Source of the DNA: Hypsibius dujardini
Taxonomy: Eukaryota > Tardigrada > Eutardigrada > Parachela > Hypsibiidae
DNA: 21,781 nt
Reading direction: 5' to 3'
Assembly: GCA_001579985.1 (NCBI GenBank)
Contig: LRSR01008954.1
Location: 1 to 21,781, forward strand
The notes under the pieces are model-generated. The model was not told the origin of the DNA. It saw nothing but the letters and a program-made list of their open reading frames with translations, and did no database searches. Shown piece by piece: positions 1 to 10,054 of this stretch. The translations under genes were made by a program, and so were the position numbers. The stretch's first letter is position 1. Every line of letters begins with the position of its first letter.

Positions 1-67
1 GCAGGCAGACAGACAGACAGACAGACAGACAGGCAGACAGACAGGCAGGCAGACAGACAGACAGACA
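1..67. repeat. GACA/GGCA tetranucleotide array at window edge
   Basis: Tandem CAGA units with interspersed CAGG variants, continuing off the left edge. It lies downstream of the POLR1B stop. Confidence 0.9.
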
Positions 68-222
68 AGGCGTCTTCAGGCGTTCCAGTTTCACGGGAAT
101 CAAACCAGGACATTTCCGCTGATCGAATTCCGCTTAGAGACAATTCATCTCAAAAAAAGAAGCTAAAAAACATATTCACTCGGCAAAGAAAAAGCACACA
201 CGAGAGAGAGAGAGAGAGTAGG

Positions 223-2115
223 CTAACCGGTTGACTTCTCCAGTTTAAGCTTAATCTTCATATTACACGCCGCCAGTTCCACCACCAGGTACCGGAACAC
301 TTGAGGGAGATGGACGTTGACAATGTCCCCGCCCCCCGGGCACACCTTACAGATCCACTCTTTCTCCGCGTCAAAGTCGTTCGGGTCGTGGCGCGGCTTG
401 ACGACCGGTGAGAGGATGCTGCCGCAGATTTTACAGGCATAGCTCTGGCAAAGAGAACAAGAGGCAGTTAAGCCCCGCCCCCTCCAGTCATCGGTTGACT
501 GTTCAATCGCATTCACTGTGTCGTGATTGGTTGAAATTTAAAACCAACTTGGCAGCGACTGATTGCTTGATTAAGCGAAGTTTCTTGACGCACACATTAA
601 ATCAGTTCATTGATTGATTGATTGATTGTAGGTAAACAATAACAAATGGCTGAACCTCCCTTTCTCACTTGGATGAAATTGAAATTTTTTATCAGTCAGG
701 CGTGGCTGCTTAAATGGGCTAACTGATCCACTTTATCAAACCGCAAAATAACAAAAAATGAGAAAGTTGTGGAAGAAATAGCGCGTCTCATTTAGGCAGA
801 AAACGCATCTGGGATATCAGTTTCCTGGTCATCCGCGAGTTTGGCGTGTGAACACGCGATTGATTGATTGATTGATTGTTAAACTGAAGAATTGTTTCTA
901 TTTTCTTATAGGGCATTAAAATATCTCGCTTTTGGCGTTTAAAGTTTCTGAAACGAAAGTGAACTGTCAATCGAGCGAAGTCACCCTGCGTTCATCAGTC
1001 ATCAGTCAGAATTACCTCAATCAGTTAGAATTATCAATGGAAAAAGAAGCTGATACAATGGTTCAAATCAAATCAATCAACCGATCATTCTGCTACCTGT
1101 GTCAGATTCCGATTCTTAAACTGCGTTTTAAAACAGACATCTTGTCCGGCAACTCCTACTCCCGGCAACTCCTACTCACAACAGCTCCTACTCACAACAG
1201 CTCCTACTCACGACAACTCCTACTCACGGCAACTCCTACTCACAACAGCTCCTACTCACCACAACTCGTACTCAAGACAACTCTTACTCACCATAATTCG
1301 TACTCAAGACAACTCATACTCAGTACAACTCGTACTCAGGACAACTCCTACTCAGTACAACTCATACTCAAGGCAACTCCTACTTACTCAGAACAACTCC
1401 TACTCAGTACAACTCCGACTCACGACAGCTCCTACTCACCACACCTCCTACTCCTACTCACGGCAGCTCCTACTCATATTCACGGCAACTCCTACTCACG
1501 GCAACTCCTACTCACCACAATCCGGTCGGAGCAGTTGAACAGCCGATCCTGCAGCAGATAGGCCGCGCCGTGCGAAATCAACGCGTCCCGTTCCATCTCG
1601 CCGAACCGTGTGCCGCCGCCGCGCTTCCTCCCCTTGATCGGCTGGCCGGTAAGTTCGTCCACCGCGCCGGTCGTCCTCACCTGGAACTTATCCGAGACCA
1701 TGTGTCGCAGCCGCTGGTAGTAGACCACGCCGAAAAAGATGCTGACGTCCAGTTGGCGTCCATCCACCCCGCTGTACATTCTCTCGTTGCCGAAGTAGTT
1801 GTACCCCGCGGCCTTCAGTTTCTCACCGAACTCCGCGATGGCCACGTTGTCTTCGCCGTAGACGAAGGGTGTGGCGTCGAAGGGGACCCCAGTCAGGGCG
1901 GAGACCTTGCCGGCCATCGTCTCGATCATCATGCCGATGGTCATGCGAGACGGGTAGCCGTGGGGATTAAAAATGATGTCTGGGATCATGCCGGACTCTG
2001 TGAAGGGCATGTCTTCCACGGGGTAGAGGCGGCTACAGACACCCTTCTGTCCGTGACGACTGGCAAACTTGTCACCAACCGTCGGAGGCCGCTACAAAAG
2101 GAACGTTCAATCTGA

Positions 2116-2148
<33 letters not shown>

Positions 2149-2213
2149 CGCCTATCTGTCNGACTGACTGACTGACTGACTGACTGACTGACTGACTGAC
2201 TGACTGACTGACT

Positions 2214-2245
<32 letters not shown>

Positions 2246-5200
2246 GAAGGGCCGCGAACGTACCGGTATCCTCAGAGTAATGCAGACGTTGTTGTAATGC
2301 TCACTCCCGCTGTCGGCCCCGAGACACCTCACGCTGTCCACCAACGCCAGTTCATGCTCCTCATAGTACTCGATCTTTTGCCGATTCGAAATAGTGTCGT
2401 AGTAACTGCAAATAAATCTCTCCTACACGTTTCCGAATGACGCTGCGGCACATTTCAAAAATTATGACCGGCACCACCGTACCAGTAGAAGGGATCGCCG
2501 TTTTCGAGACGAGTCCCGATAAACGGAAAGCCATCCGGACCGATGCACGCCAGTTTAGGATCCGCGGATATCACACCGAAGGCGTACGTCATCCGCGCTG
2601 CCTTGGCTTTCTCACGGAGATCGATGAATTCGTTCTTGTAGATGGAGCCGTAGCCGAAGCCCCGTTCGAATGAGGCCTTGTTAATGATCATGGCGTCTTC
2701 CATGTCGTAACCCTGCAATACGAGGCATATGCCGTCAATACGATCTCTCATCGAGACTTCCTTCTGCCTCCTTGTTGGGCTTTTCCGCTTACCGTATACG
2801 AGATCACAGCAACGATGGCATTGGTGCCCATGGGATGGTCGTCCATTTTGTAGTACTCATGTGCCTTCGGTCGCACAAGAGGAGACTGGGGATTCTGAAT
2901 GCGGTACAGCTTGTTGTCTGCGCGATTTGGCCAATTGAGCACGGGAGACGCCATCGACTGTTTGCCCATCTGAATCCCCAAGAAACAACCGAATCAGCCT
3001 TAGCCTGATTCGCTTAAATTCAATTCTTTGACTGTCTCAATGTTAATCTTCCTGTCTGTCTGTCTGCCTGCCTGTCTGTCTACCTGTTTGCCTGTCTGTC
3101 TACCTGTTTGTCTGTCTGTGTGTCTGTCCGCCTGTCTGTGTGTCTGTGTGTCTGTCTGTGTGTCTGTGTGTCTGTTTGCCTGTCTGTCTGTCCCTGCCTG
3201 CGTGTCTGTCCATGGGATGGCCTAACTAACTGCCTGCTTGTCCGTCTACCTCGTTGCCTGGCTGATACTACTTCCATGTTTACCAAACTGCCCCGTTTTT
3301 TCCTCTCCTCTCCTCTTACCTGGCACTGGTACAGATTACGAGGGCTTTGGTTGTGATCCGAATACGGCGTCATCGCCGCGACCTCCGACAGAAATGCCGA
3401 CTCCATGATCTCACAGTGCGTCGTCACGCCCGGTACGGCCTCCTCGGCGTTGACGCAAATGTCCAGGTAGACCTGCTCCAGCGAGCCAATCCACTCGACC
3501 GTGCCCGTGGTCAGATTCCTCACCGGTCGGGTGAAGCGGCCCGCACTGGCGATGTAGAGGTACAACCCGGGAAACTGCCCGGCGTATTTGCTCCGCGGCA
3601 CCAGACCAACCTCCATGTTGAAGGGCACTAAGCCCTTCGTCTTCATCAGGCGGAGATTTGCCACCACGGTGGCAGTCAGCTTGTCTGCCAGCCATCCGAT
3701 CGGCTTCCCATCCAACAAAACGGGGTAGCATTTCGAGAGCGGCTCCAGATTACACGACCCATTCTCCGTCATCCCCATGGCCACCAGCATGGGGACGAAT
3801 CCGGTGGGCACTTGCGAGGAGATGATGATGCGGCACGGCGCTGCCAGATGATTCAGCAGACCACACGGCGCCCCATCGGGAGTATGAACCGGGCACAGGA
3901 AGCCCCACGCCTCGGGAAGGAGCTTCCGGCAGGCGGTCGTTCGCATCTCCTGGAAGAACGCTCCGCGATGGACCGATCGGAAATGCGAAATGTACCGCAA
4001 GTAGTTGATCTTATCGGCGATGACCGCGAACCCGGAAGTCTGCTGGAGGTGGACCAGGGATTTAGGGTTGAGGTTGCCGGTCGCCAGGAAGAACTGCATG
4101 GCACGGGTAATGACGCCGGATCGCGCGAATTCCTCTGAGATGAACTGAGTGGTCAGCTTCAACTTATCGCCGGCCTTTTCAGCGAACTTTTGGATCCCCA
4201 GTGTCGCATTGCGCACCAAAACCTCCAAACGCTCCTGCAGACAGGCAGTCATACTTATAGACAGAGACAGACACACAGACACACAGACAGACACACAGAC
4301 AGACAGACAACACAACACAGACAAACAGGCAGACAGACAGACAGACAGACAGACAGGCAGGCAGACAGGCAGGCAGACAGGCAGGCAGACAGACAGACAG
4401 ACAGACAGGCAGGCAGGCAGGCAGACAGACAGGCAGGCAGACAGACAGACAATTCCTGCAAACGCACCTTGAGAACTGTAAGAAAAATTGTCCCAGACGT
4501 GAGGATGTCTTGATTCATTGGACTGTCGGGGTTTTCTGCCGCGCATCCGGCTCTCTCAAAGACAAACAGCTTCCGCATCATGAATCTGAAAAATAAATGT
4601 CCCGAAGTGAGAAAGCGATACTTGATTGAACTGTTTCGCGAGAGATGTTAGGAATAGTCATACGTCAGTAGCCGCATTTTGTCGTCCAATTTATCCAAAT
4701 GGATGCAGACACTCTGGCGCAGAAACGTCACGCCAATCTCCTCATCAGTCATGAACTCGGCCTCACGGAATTTGAACCGCAACTCCGATCCGATAAACCG
4801 CAACGCCTTCGCCTGCGTGTGAACGTCTTCCTCTTGCAGCTGTCGCAGCATCCCGCGAACAAGCCTGAAATCGAAGCCTAGTCGTTATAACCAAATAAAC
4901 TGCAAGCTGAGAAAAGACGGAAAAGTTTTAAAAAAAAATTAAATTTTTAAAAAATTACAAAAAAATTAGTTTTTAATTTAATTTTTAATTTTTCAACAAA
5001 AAAAACTCACCCTTGCAGGTAGTTGTTGTCTTCTTGGCCTTTCATAATTTCATCGTAAATCTCCCGATCCGAGCGTGGACTCAACGCGCGAATCACCATC
5101 ATGGCCGGTATGTAGAAGGGCTCCTTGTTGATGAGGGCAGAGAGGATGCAGTTTCCGTTGTTAAGATAATGCAAAACATTTGTCTAAATTGAAATAAAAC

Positions 5201-5374
5201 CAAATGATCATAAAAGCACCTGGCATTCTAAAAACAGCAAAGAAAGCTCACATTGGAGGTACCGTCCTTCTTGACGCACCGGAGAGTCACTCCGAATTCC
5301 GTGTAATATTTGTCTCGTTTGGCCCAACTTGACCGCTTGATTGCCATAGGCTTCAGAAAAAAAAGGCAGGCAGT

Positions 5375-5424
<50 letters not shown>

Positions 5425-7090
5425 GTCAGACAAACAGACAGTCGGACAGTCAGATAGACAGTCAGACAAACAGGCAGTCAGACAGACAGTCAAACAGACA
5501 GTCAGACAAACAGGCAGTCAGTCAGTCAGACAGTCAGTCAGACAGACAGTCAGACAGGCAGGCAGTCAGACAGACAGTCAAACAGACAGACAGTCAAACA
5601 GACAGACAGTCAGACAGACAGTCAGACAGACAGACAGACAGTCAGACAAACAGACAAACAGACAGACAGACGTACGTACGTAATTTGCTCGCTGAGTCAC
5701 GAGAAGCCGCACCAACTTCTCGTTTCCGTTGATGATGAAGTACCCGCCGAATTCCTACAATCAAAAAGCAGACCGTCCATTCCATAAGGCGTGGCCAAAA
5801 AGGAGAAGTAAGGGAATGAAGGTTTCCTACATTTTCTTCTTCGCCGCGATCAACCATCATCTTCGGGGTGCTGTTTTTTAAATGGCAATGGCTAGACTGG
5901 AAGTTAAAAACGATTTTAATGCTGCGGTTGGACTTAACGGAGCTTCGTAGAGCGAAGAAGGAGACTTACTCGAACCATAATAGGCACTTCGCCACCAGGC
6001 CTCTCAAAAAAGCCTTGATGCTCCCCATCAAGCGTCCACTCCACTTTGAGTTTCATATTGCCAGAGTAAGAAACACCTCGCTGCCGGCACTGAAACCAAG
6101 CAGATGAGAGCCCCGTATCATTATCCTTCAATTCTTAAATTGAAATGAAAATTTAATGCCTCAAAATGTACGTGAAAGAAGTTATATTTAAAATGCTCCT
6201 AATATTAGTTTTCATCAATCAATCAATCCACTCATAGTAACAAATCTTAATTCAACCACGTCAAGTCATCAATCAATCAATCCACTGATAGCAACAAGTC
6301 TTAATTCAACGACCTCAATTCATCAATCAATCAATCCAGTCACAGCAACAAGTCTTCAATTCAACGACCTCAATTCATCAATCAATCAATCCACTGATAG
6401 CAACAAGTCTTTGATTGAACGACCACAATTCATCAATCAATCAATCAACTCACAGTAACAAGTCTTTAATTCAACGACCTTAATTCATCAATCAATCAAT
6501 CCAGTCACAGCAACAAGTCTTCAATTCAACGACCTCAATTCATCAATCAACCGTACACCAGCACAGTCATACTGACACTCAGTTTACTCACCTCACTCGG
6601 CAGCAAATGCGACGAATTAGATCTGGAATTCGCCACTTCCGGACGCGACAGTGTAGCCTCCCGAATTCGCAGCCCAATAACTTTTCCATTTTTCAACTTT
6701 ATCCGCTGGATGGGAATATCCTAAAAACAAATTCCAACGGAATAATCGCTGTCGAAAAAGAAATCCTCTCTGCTCATCGCACCTTCAGCGCAAACCGAAG
6801 GCCGTCTCCAACAGCAAAATTGTAGGACTCGATGTGAACTCTCGCCAAATTTTGCAGCGGCTGAATGAAAGAACCGAAAAAAGAACCGAGAAAAAAAAAA
6901 TAATCCGCAAATTTGAGCCGCATGCCATGACGCGGATCAGCTCTTCCTACATTGAAGCTGTCTCGCTTCAGAGCTCCTCACTCGTACGTACTTCATTCGC
7001 AGTTTCCGGAATGGCACCAAACTTTTGCGTGAGATTTTTCAACGACGGCGTGAGGTCCTCAATAATCCCTGGTATTTCCTCGCCTTCCAT
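223..7090 (-). CDS. POLR1B: RNA polymerase I second-largest subunit (RPA2/POLR1B), complete, 16 exons
   Basis: Beta-like catalytic subunit of RNA polymerase I, which transcribes pre-rRNA in the nucleolus. Exons in coding order: 7090-6992, 6860-6783, 6720-6592, 6089-5970, 5896-5831, 5754-5680, 5350-5252, 5183-5011, 4864-4664, 4585-4468, 4234-3320, 2969-2793, 2712-2483, 2405-2264, 2091-1516, 444-223 (TAG stop at 223-225). All junctions are GT-AG, phases agree, and the sum is about 1,139 residues, close to the roughly 1,135 of animal POLR1B. Conserved blocks appear in order: [11 protein letters not shown] near residue 167, [21 protein letters not shown] near 680, GYDMEDAMI at 751, [12 protein letters not shown] near 880, [10 protein letters not shown] near 900, [13 protein letters not shown], then a C-terminal zinc ribbon with CKIC (from 1070) and CKVC (from 1098). 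The start was set at the ATG in MEGEEIPG because homology begins soon after it (PSLKNLT). The frame stays open upstream to 7189, so a longer N-terminus is possible. Pol I identity rather than Pol II or III rests on overall resemblance to POLR1B. Confidence 0.95.
445..1515 (-). other. Last intron of POLR1B (1,071 bp)
   Basis: Donor GTGAGT (1515-1510 on the minus strand) and acceptor CCAG (next to 444). It contains two short TTGA tetranucleotide runs (608-628 and 858-879) and the 16-bp minisatellite at 1142-1515. No other gene is seen inside it. Confidence 0.85.
1142..1515. repeat. 16-bp minisatellite whose unit contains a 5' splice site
   Basis: About 23 units of a 16-bp motif, CGGCAACTCCTACTCA on the plus strand, or GTGAGTAGGAGTTGCC read on the minus (gene) strand. 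The unit next to the exon is the authentic intron donor. Exact GTGAGT occurs 12 times on the minus strand, including the real site. Units vary mainly in their first four bases, and a few carry short internal duplications. Confidence 0.92.
2116..2247. repeat. TGTC array joined to TGAC array, filling a 172-bp POLR1B intron
   Basis: TGTC units (from 2116) change to TGAC units at a single N (2161) and end at 2247. Only about 40 bp of the 2092-2263 intron is not repeat. Confidence 0.92.
3051..3213. repeat. CTGT/TGTG array inside POLR1B intron 2970-3319
   Basis: Degenerate CTGT units mixed with CTGTGTGT stretches. The long Cys/Leu/Ser/Val reading frames here are repeat translations. Confidence 0.88.
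4236..4452. repeat. GACA array inside POLR1B intron 4235-4467
   Basis: GACA units with GGCA and ACACA variants on the plus strand (TGTC in the gene sense), running almost from the acceptor to the donor region. Confidence 0.9.
4918..5004. repeat. A/T-rich low-complexity block in POLR1B intron 4865-5010
   Basis: Runs of A and T with hardly any G or C, next to the acceptor side of a 146-bp intron. Confidence 0.75.
5365..5671. repeat. GACA/GTCA array inside POLR1B intron 5351-5679
   Basis: Over 300 bp of CAGA units interspersed with CAGT and CAAA variants. It ends in CGTACGTACGTA, which overlaps the donor at 5679-5674. Confidence 0.9.
6213..6551. repeat. 54-55 bp tandem repeat, about six copies, in POLR1B intron 6090-6591
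   Basis: Each unit begins CATCAATCAATCAATC and ends near TTCAACGACCTCAATT. Copies three and six are identical, others differ at several sites, and a seventh is cut short. It makes up most of the 502-bp intron. Confidence 0.92.
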
Positions 7091-7182
7091 TTTCGATACA
7101 TCAACAAAAAACAAAATGAGCGAAATTATGCGGGATTGCGCCACAACGAGCTCAGAGAACCCAAACAGCTGACAGCGAAAAT

Positions 7183-7371
7183 GGAACATTTACTGCTTAA
7201 CTGCGGAACATTCAATGCTTAAGTGCGGAACATGACGGCTTAACTACGGAACATCTACTGCTTAACTGCGGAAAATTTACTGCTTAAGCGCGGAACATTA
7301 ACTGCTTAAGTGCGGAACATTTACTGCTTAACTACGGAACATTTACTGCTTAACTACAGAACATTAACTGT
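7183..7371. repeat. 22-bp tandem repeat, about 8.5 copies, just upstream of POLR1B
   Basis: Unit GGAACATTTACTGCTTAACT plus two bases, repeated with few changes (one copy is 21 bp). It begins about 90 bp upstream of the chosen POLR1B ATG, so it lies in or next to the promoter or 5' UTR. Confidence 0.92.
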
Positions 7372-7566
7372 TATCCTTGAAACGGCGTGTCGTAATACCA
7401 ACAGAATCAGACTAATTCGAACGATACGCAATTACCAATTGTTGTCAGACAAATGCGTCAAACATTAAAGCTGTAATCGACAGAACACATTGTTGCAAGT
7501 AGGAACAACTGAGACACCGTTCGAAATCATGATGCTAATTCATCAATCAATCACAGGTTCCGAGTT

Positions 7567-7885
7567 CTGACTGATCGCTTTAATTCTGAATCAGAAGCCT
7601 AGCGTGCAGCTCAGTTGTCGATTGATTGATCAGCGACGCGAAATGTGAATCAAAAGCCTAGCGTGTAGCCCAGTTGTCGATTGATTGATCAGTGACGGGG
7701 AATTGTGATTAAGAAGCTTAGCGTGTAGCTCAGTGATCGAATGATTGATCAGTGACGGGGAATGTGAATCAAAAGCCTAGCGTGTAGCCCAGTGGTCGAT
7801 TGATTGATCAGCGACGCGAAATGTGAATCAGAAACCTAGCGTGTAGCCCAGTGATCGATTGATTGATCAGTGACGGGGAATTCCA
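7567..7885. repeat. 59-60 bp tandem repeat, about 5.5 copies, between TOMM22 and POLR1B
   Basis: Unit from CGATTGATTGATCAG to AGCGTGTAGCCCAGTGGT. Copies differ at a few positions (for example GACGCG versus GACGGG) and may form two alternating subtypes. Each copy has a TAGCYCAGTGRTCGA string. Confidence 0.92.
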
Positions 7886-8149
7886 GTTACACCTCATCCG
7901 ACCCGAGAAGTGTTTATATCAACCGAAACAAACCATTATTATTACAAAACAAATTGCCACGTTCGCACCCAACATAGGAAGAATAAAATCAAAAATTCAT
8001 CAAGTTCAGGAAATGTCCGGCGATGATAAAAGTAGCGATCATCCACCACAACCGTTGTCGCAAAGCTCCCCGAAACTTTTTTCCAACACCACGCACACTC
8101 ACTAGTTCACCTGAATAAAATAGATCAATCCACTGGCCTTCTGATTCAT

Positions 8150-8539
8150 CTACTTCGGCGGGGGCGGCGGCATCATTGGCAAGCCCGAGCCGGGAAGACC
8201 TCCTCCTCCGATTTGAGGAGCTCCGCCCGGTTTTGGTCCCAACAAAATCTGCCGTTGCTGCTGGATCTGCGCCTCCTGAATCTGCAGAGATTCCACCTCG
8301 AGCGCGACCGGCAGGGCCAGGATGACTGCCGACGAAGCGACCACCCAGAGGATCTCCCGCGTGTAGTGGTAAAAGTTTGCGGTGCTCCATTTTGACAGTT
8401 CCCACAATTTACTTGTCGTGTCGCGCACCACTTCCGGGAACATCTCCGTGAGGCCGACCAGGCGTTCCTGCAGGCTCTCATCCTCGAAGTCGTCCTCCGT
8501 GTGGAGGATCAACTCGTCGCCCGCACCGCGATTGGTCAT
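8150..8539 (-). CDS. TOMM22: Mitochondrial import receptor subunit TOM22, single exon
   Basis: Central receptor of the TOM complex in the outer mitochondrial membrane; it receives preproteins and passes them to the TOM40 channel. The 129-residue protein is close to the animal length (about 142). An acidic cytosolic N-terminus (EDDFEDE, residues 15-21) is followed by the family motif ERLVGLTEMFPEVVRD (25-40), one membrane segment at about 62-80 (ILWVVASSAVILALPVAL, with the conserved Pro at 77), then QQQRQILLGP (93-102), as in animal TOMM22. The C-terminal tail is rich in Gly and Pro and ends in a run of prolines. The frame is intact from ATG (8537-8539) to TAG (8150-8152) with no intron, unlike its 16-exon neighbour. 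It lies upstream of POLR1B on the same strand, with about 1 kb of repeat-rich DNA between, so there is no sign of a tight operon. Confidence 0.93.
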   Translation of the reverse strand: MTNRGAGDELILHTEDDFEDESLQERLVGLTEMFPEVVRDTTSKLWELSKWSTANFYHYTREILWVVASSAVILALPVALEVESLQIQEAQIQQQRQILLGPKPGGAPQIGGGGLPGSGLPMMPPPPPK

Positions 8540-9007
8540 GATGAAGACGAAGAATGGGGAAATTGTTTTTAAGAACTTGAAAATCTACTGCGGTTGAGTT
8601 TGTCGTGAATGCCACGCCATATGAGCTTGAATGCATGGCGAGCTGAACAGCGCAAATTGTCCCAACTTATTTCTGACCTAAACTTACACAGCAAAAAACT
8701 ATAGTTAAACCCCGCCTATATAATATATGGACAATATCCCATCCAAAAATTAATTTTAAATCGATTGCCATTAGCCAAATTTTGTTTGGAGACCAGGGGG
8801 CGGAGCTATGCCTATGTTTCTGACGCCAGCATGCACAGCTATCAACATTAGGTGTCATCGGTCGGCTCGAAACCGCGGTTTTGTGCTCAGTGTGCATTAG
8901 CCGTTTGGCAGAGAATATTCAAGTCCTCCAACGCGAAAATTTGATTTGAAAATTTTTTATGATTATGATTAATTTATGCTTTCATTTTTGTCATTTCTGA
9001 ATGAACC
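8540..9007. other. Intergenic stretch upstream of TOMM22
   Basis: Should contain the TOMM22 promoter, which would read leftward from here. I see a TATATAATATA string at 8717-8727 and a GGGGGCGGAGC string at 8798-8808, neither placed convincingly relative to the TOMM22 ATG. No gene is supported; the short open frame at 8667-8897 has no recognisable domain. Confidence 0.4.
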
Positions 9008-9133
9008 ATGTCTTCTGCCTTGATAATGTCATTGCATCCATGTACAATTTGTCTGGTGCACGGCATAACTAGGAATTTCTCTCTGAAGCAGGCTCTGGTA
9101 CGCCATCAGAAAAACGCCCACCCGGAGAAATAA
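9008..9133 (+). CDS. Small C2H2 zinc-finger ORF, probably part of a MULE-like element
   Basis: A 41-codon frame from ATG at 9008 to TAA at 9131-9133. It contains CTIC, then a Phe, Leu and two His spaced as in a C2H2 finger (F-x5-L-x2-H-x4-H, ending RHQKNAH). The spacing between the second Cys and the Phe is longer than the classical finger. It lies on the same strand and about 1 kb upstream of a decayed MULE-like transposase. Such transposases often carry N-terminal zinc fingers, so it may be a first exon or a fragment. It could also be a chance match in non-coding DNA. Confidence 0.35.
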   Translation: MSSALIMSLHPCTICLVHGITRNFSLKQALVRHQKNAHPEK

Positions 9134-9388
9134 TGTGATGTGACAAAACTGCGTTTAGACAAAAAATCGCCAAAATGGCGGTGTAAAATAAACGACAAAT
9201 TAGCCGAATTTATTCCAGTACTCACGCTAAAATTTCTCAATTAAGTGATCTGTGAATGAAAAGCTTATTGCGCATTTAAGTTCTGAAATTTATTGCTTGA
9301 CTGAATAGTTGGCTCAATTATTTGCAACTGCCGGGTTGATTCCTTGATTGAATACCAGTGCTTCTCACTCCGATGCGGTTACTTTCAG

Positions 9389-9473
9389 ACCACAAATGTC
9401 ACGAAATGAACTGCAATTTTGCGTCGGCTTGTGTTGATCAGCTCATGGATCATCTGAAAGTAACTCATGATCA
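9389..9473 (+). pseudogene. Zinc-finger-like exon fragment upstream of MULE-like transposase
   Basis: An 85-nt block bounded by a pyrimidine-rich AG acceptor (9387-9388) and a GTAAGG donor (9474). Read from its third base it gives HKCHEMNCNFASACVDQLMD then HLKVTHDQ, with Cys-x4-Cys and His-x4-His pairs and a Leu-x2-His signature typical of zinc fingers. It sits in the same orientation as the finger at 9008 and the transposase remnant beginning near 10055. I read it as an exon of the same element, but the joins between these pieces cannot be proven from sequence. Confidence 0.4.
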
Positions 9474-10054
9474 GTAAGGTTTCCAGGTGGAGATTAGGAC
9501 GTTCAAGTTGCGGGAGCGCGTCACCGTATCACATTTTGTCAAACACCTTGGAGTAAGTTGAGTTTAGTTTGCCAAAATTGATCGAACGCTCTGCGAATGA
9601 AAAATCAAAGATCGCTCTGTCGACATTTGTACGCCATTGGACGTTAACGGGTCAAGGCATAAAATTGCGGCTCGGCTGAATCTTCACGTAACACCACGCA
9701 CGGTTCTCATTGACATGCAAAAAGCTGCATGTGACGCATACCAAAAAAGCACGAATGTGTTTCATTTTTAAAAATGTGGTTCCAAACAAAAAATGTACAG
9801 TTTTGGCATTGGTATCTGAATTCTTTACACTCACACTTGGACAAGCTCAATTGCTGTAAGATGTCTTCATTAAGAATTATGTTTTTTGCAACCTTTCTTG
9901 ATGTAATAATACTGAAGCTATTTAGCTAGGCGTATGACTAGACATATAACTAGTAGAATGCATGTATGTGACGCTGATTTGAAGAATAACGTACACTGCC
10001 GTATTAAGCCACAACAATTGTTTTCCCATTAGTAGGAGAAAAAAAAAACACGAA

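Noticed and set aside
932-1561. A 209-codon plus-strand frame rich in QLLLTT-type repeats
   Set aside because: It is the translation of the 16-bp minisatellite in the last POLR1B intron and is antisense to the gene.
1570-2115. A 181-codon plus-strand frame
   Set aside because: Exact antisense of POLR1B exon 2091-1516, with no domain of its own.
3080-4546. A 488-codon minus-strand frame with long CLSVCLS-type stretches at both ends
   Set aside because: Only 3320-4234 is a real exon (POLR1B). The ends are translated TGTC/GACA introns, which are open in several frames because a 4-bp unit of this type contains no stop codon.
7183-8149. Possible operon of TOMM22 and POLR1B
   Set aside because: They share a strand, but the gap is about 1 kb of tandem repeats, and I saw no trans-splice acceptor that would set a polycistronic arrangement apart from two separate genes.
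8667-8897. A 76-codon minus-strand frame upstream of TOMM22
   Set aside because: No family resemblance, and the frame length is within chance expectation.
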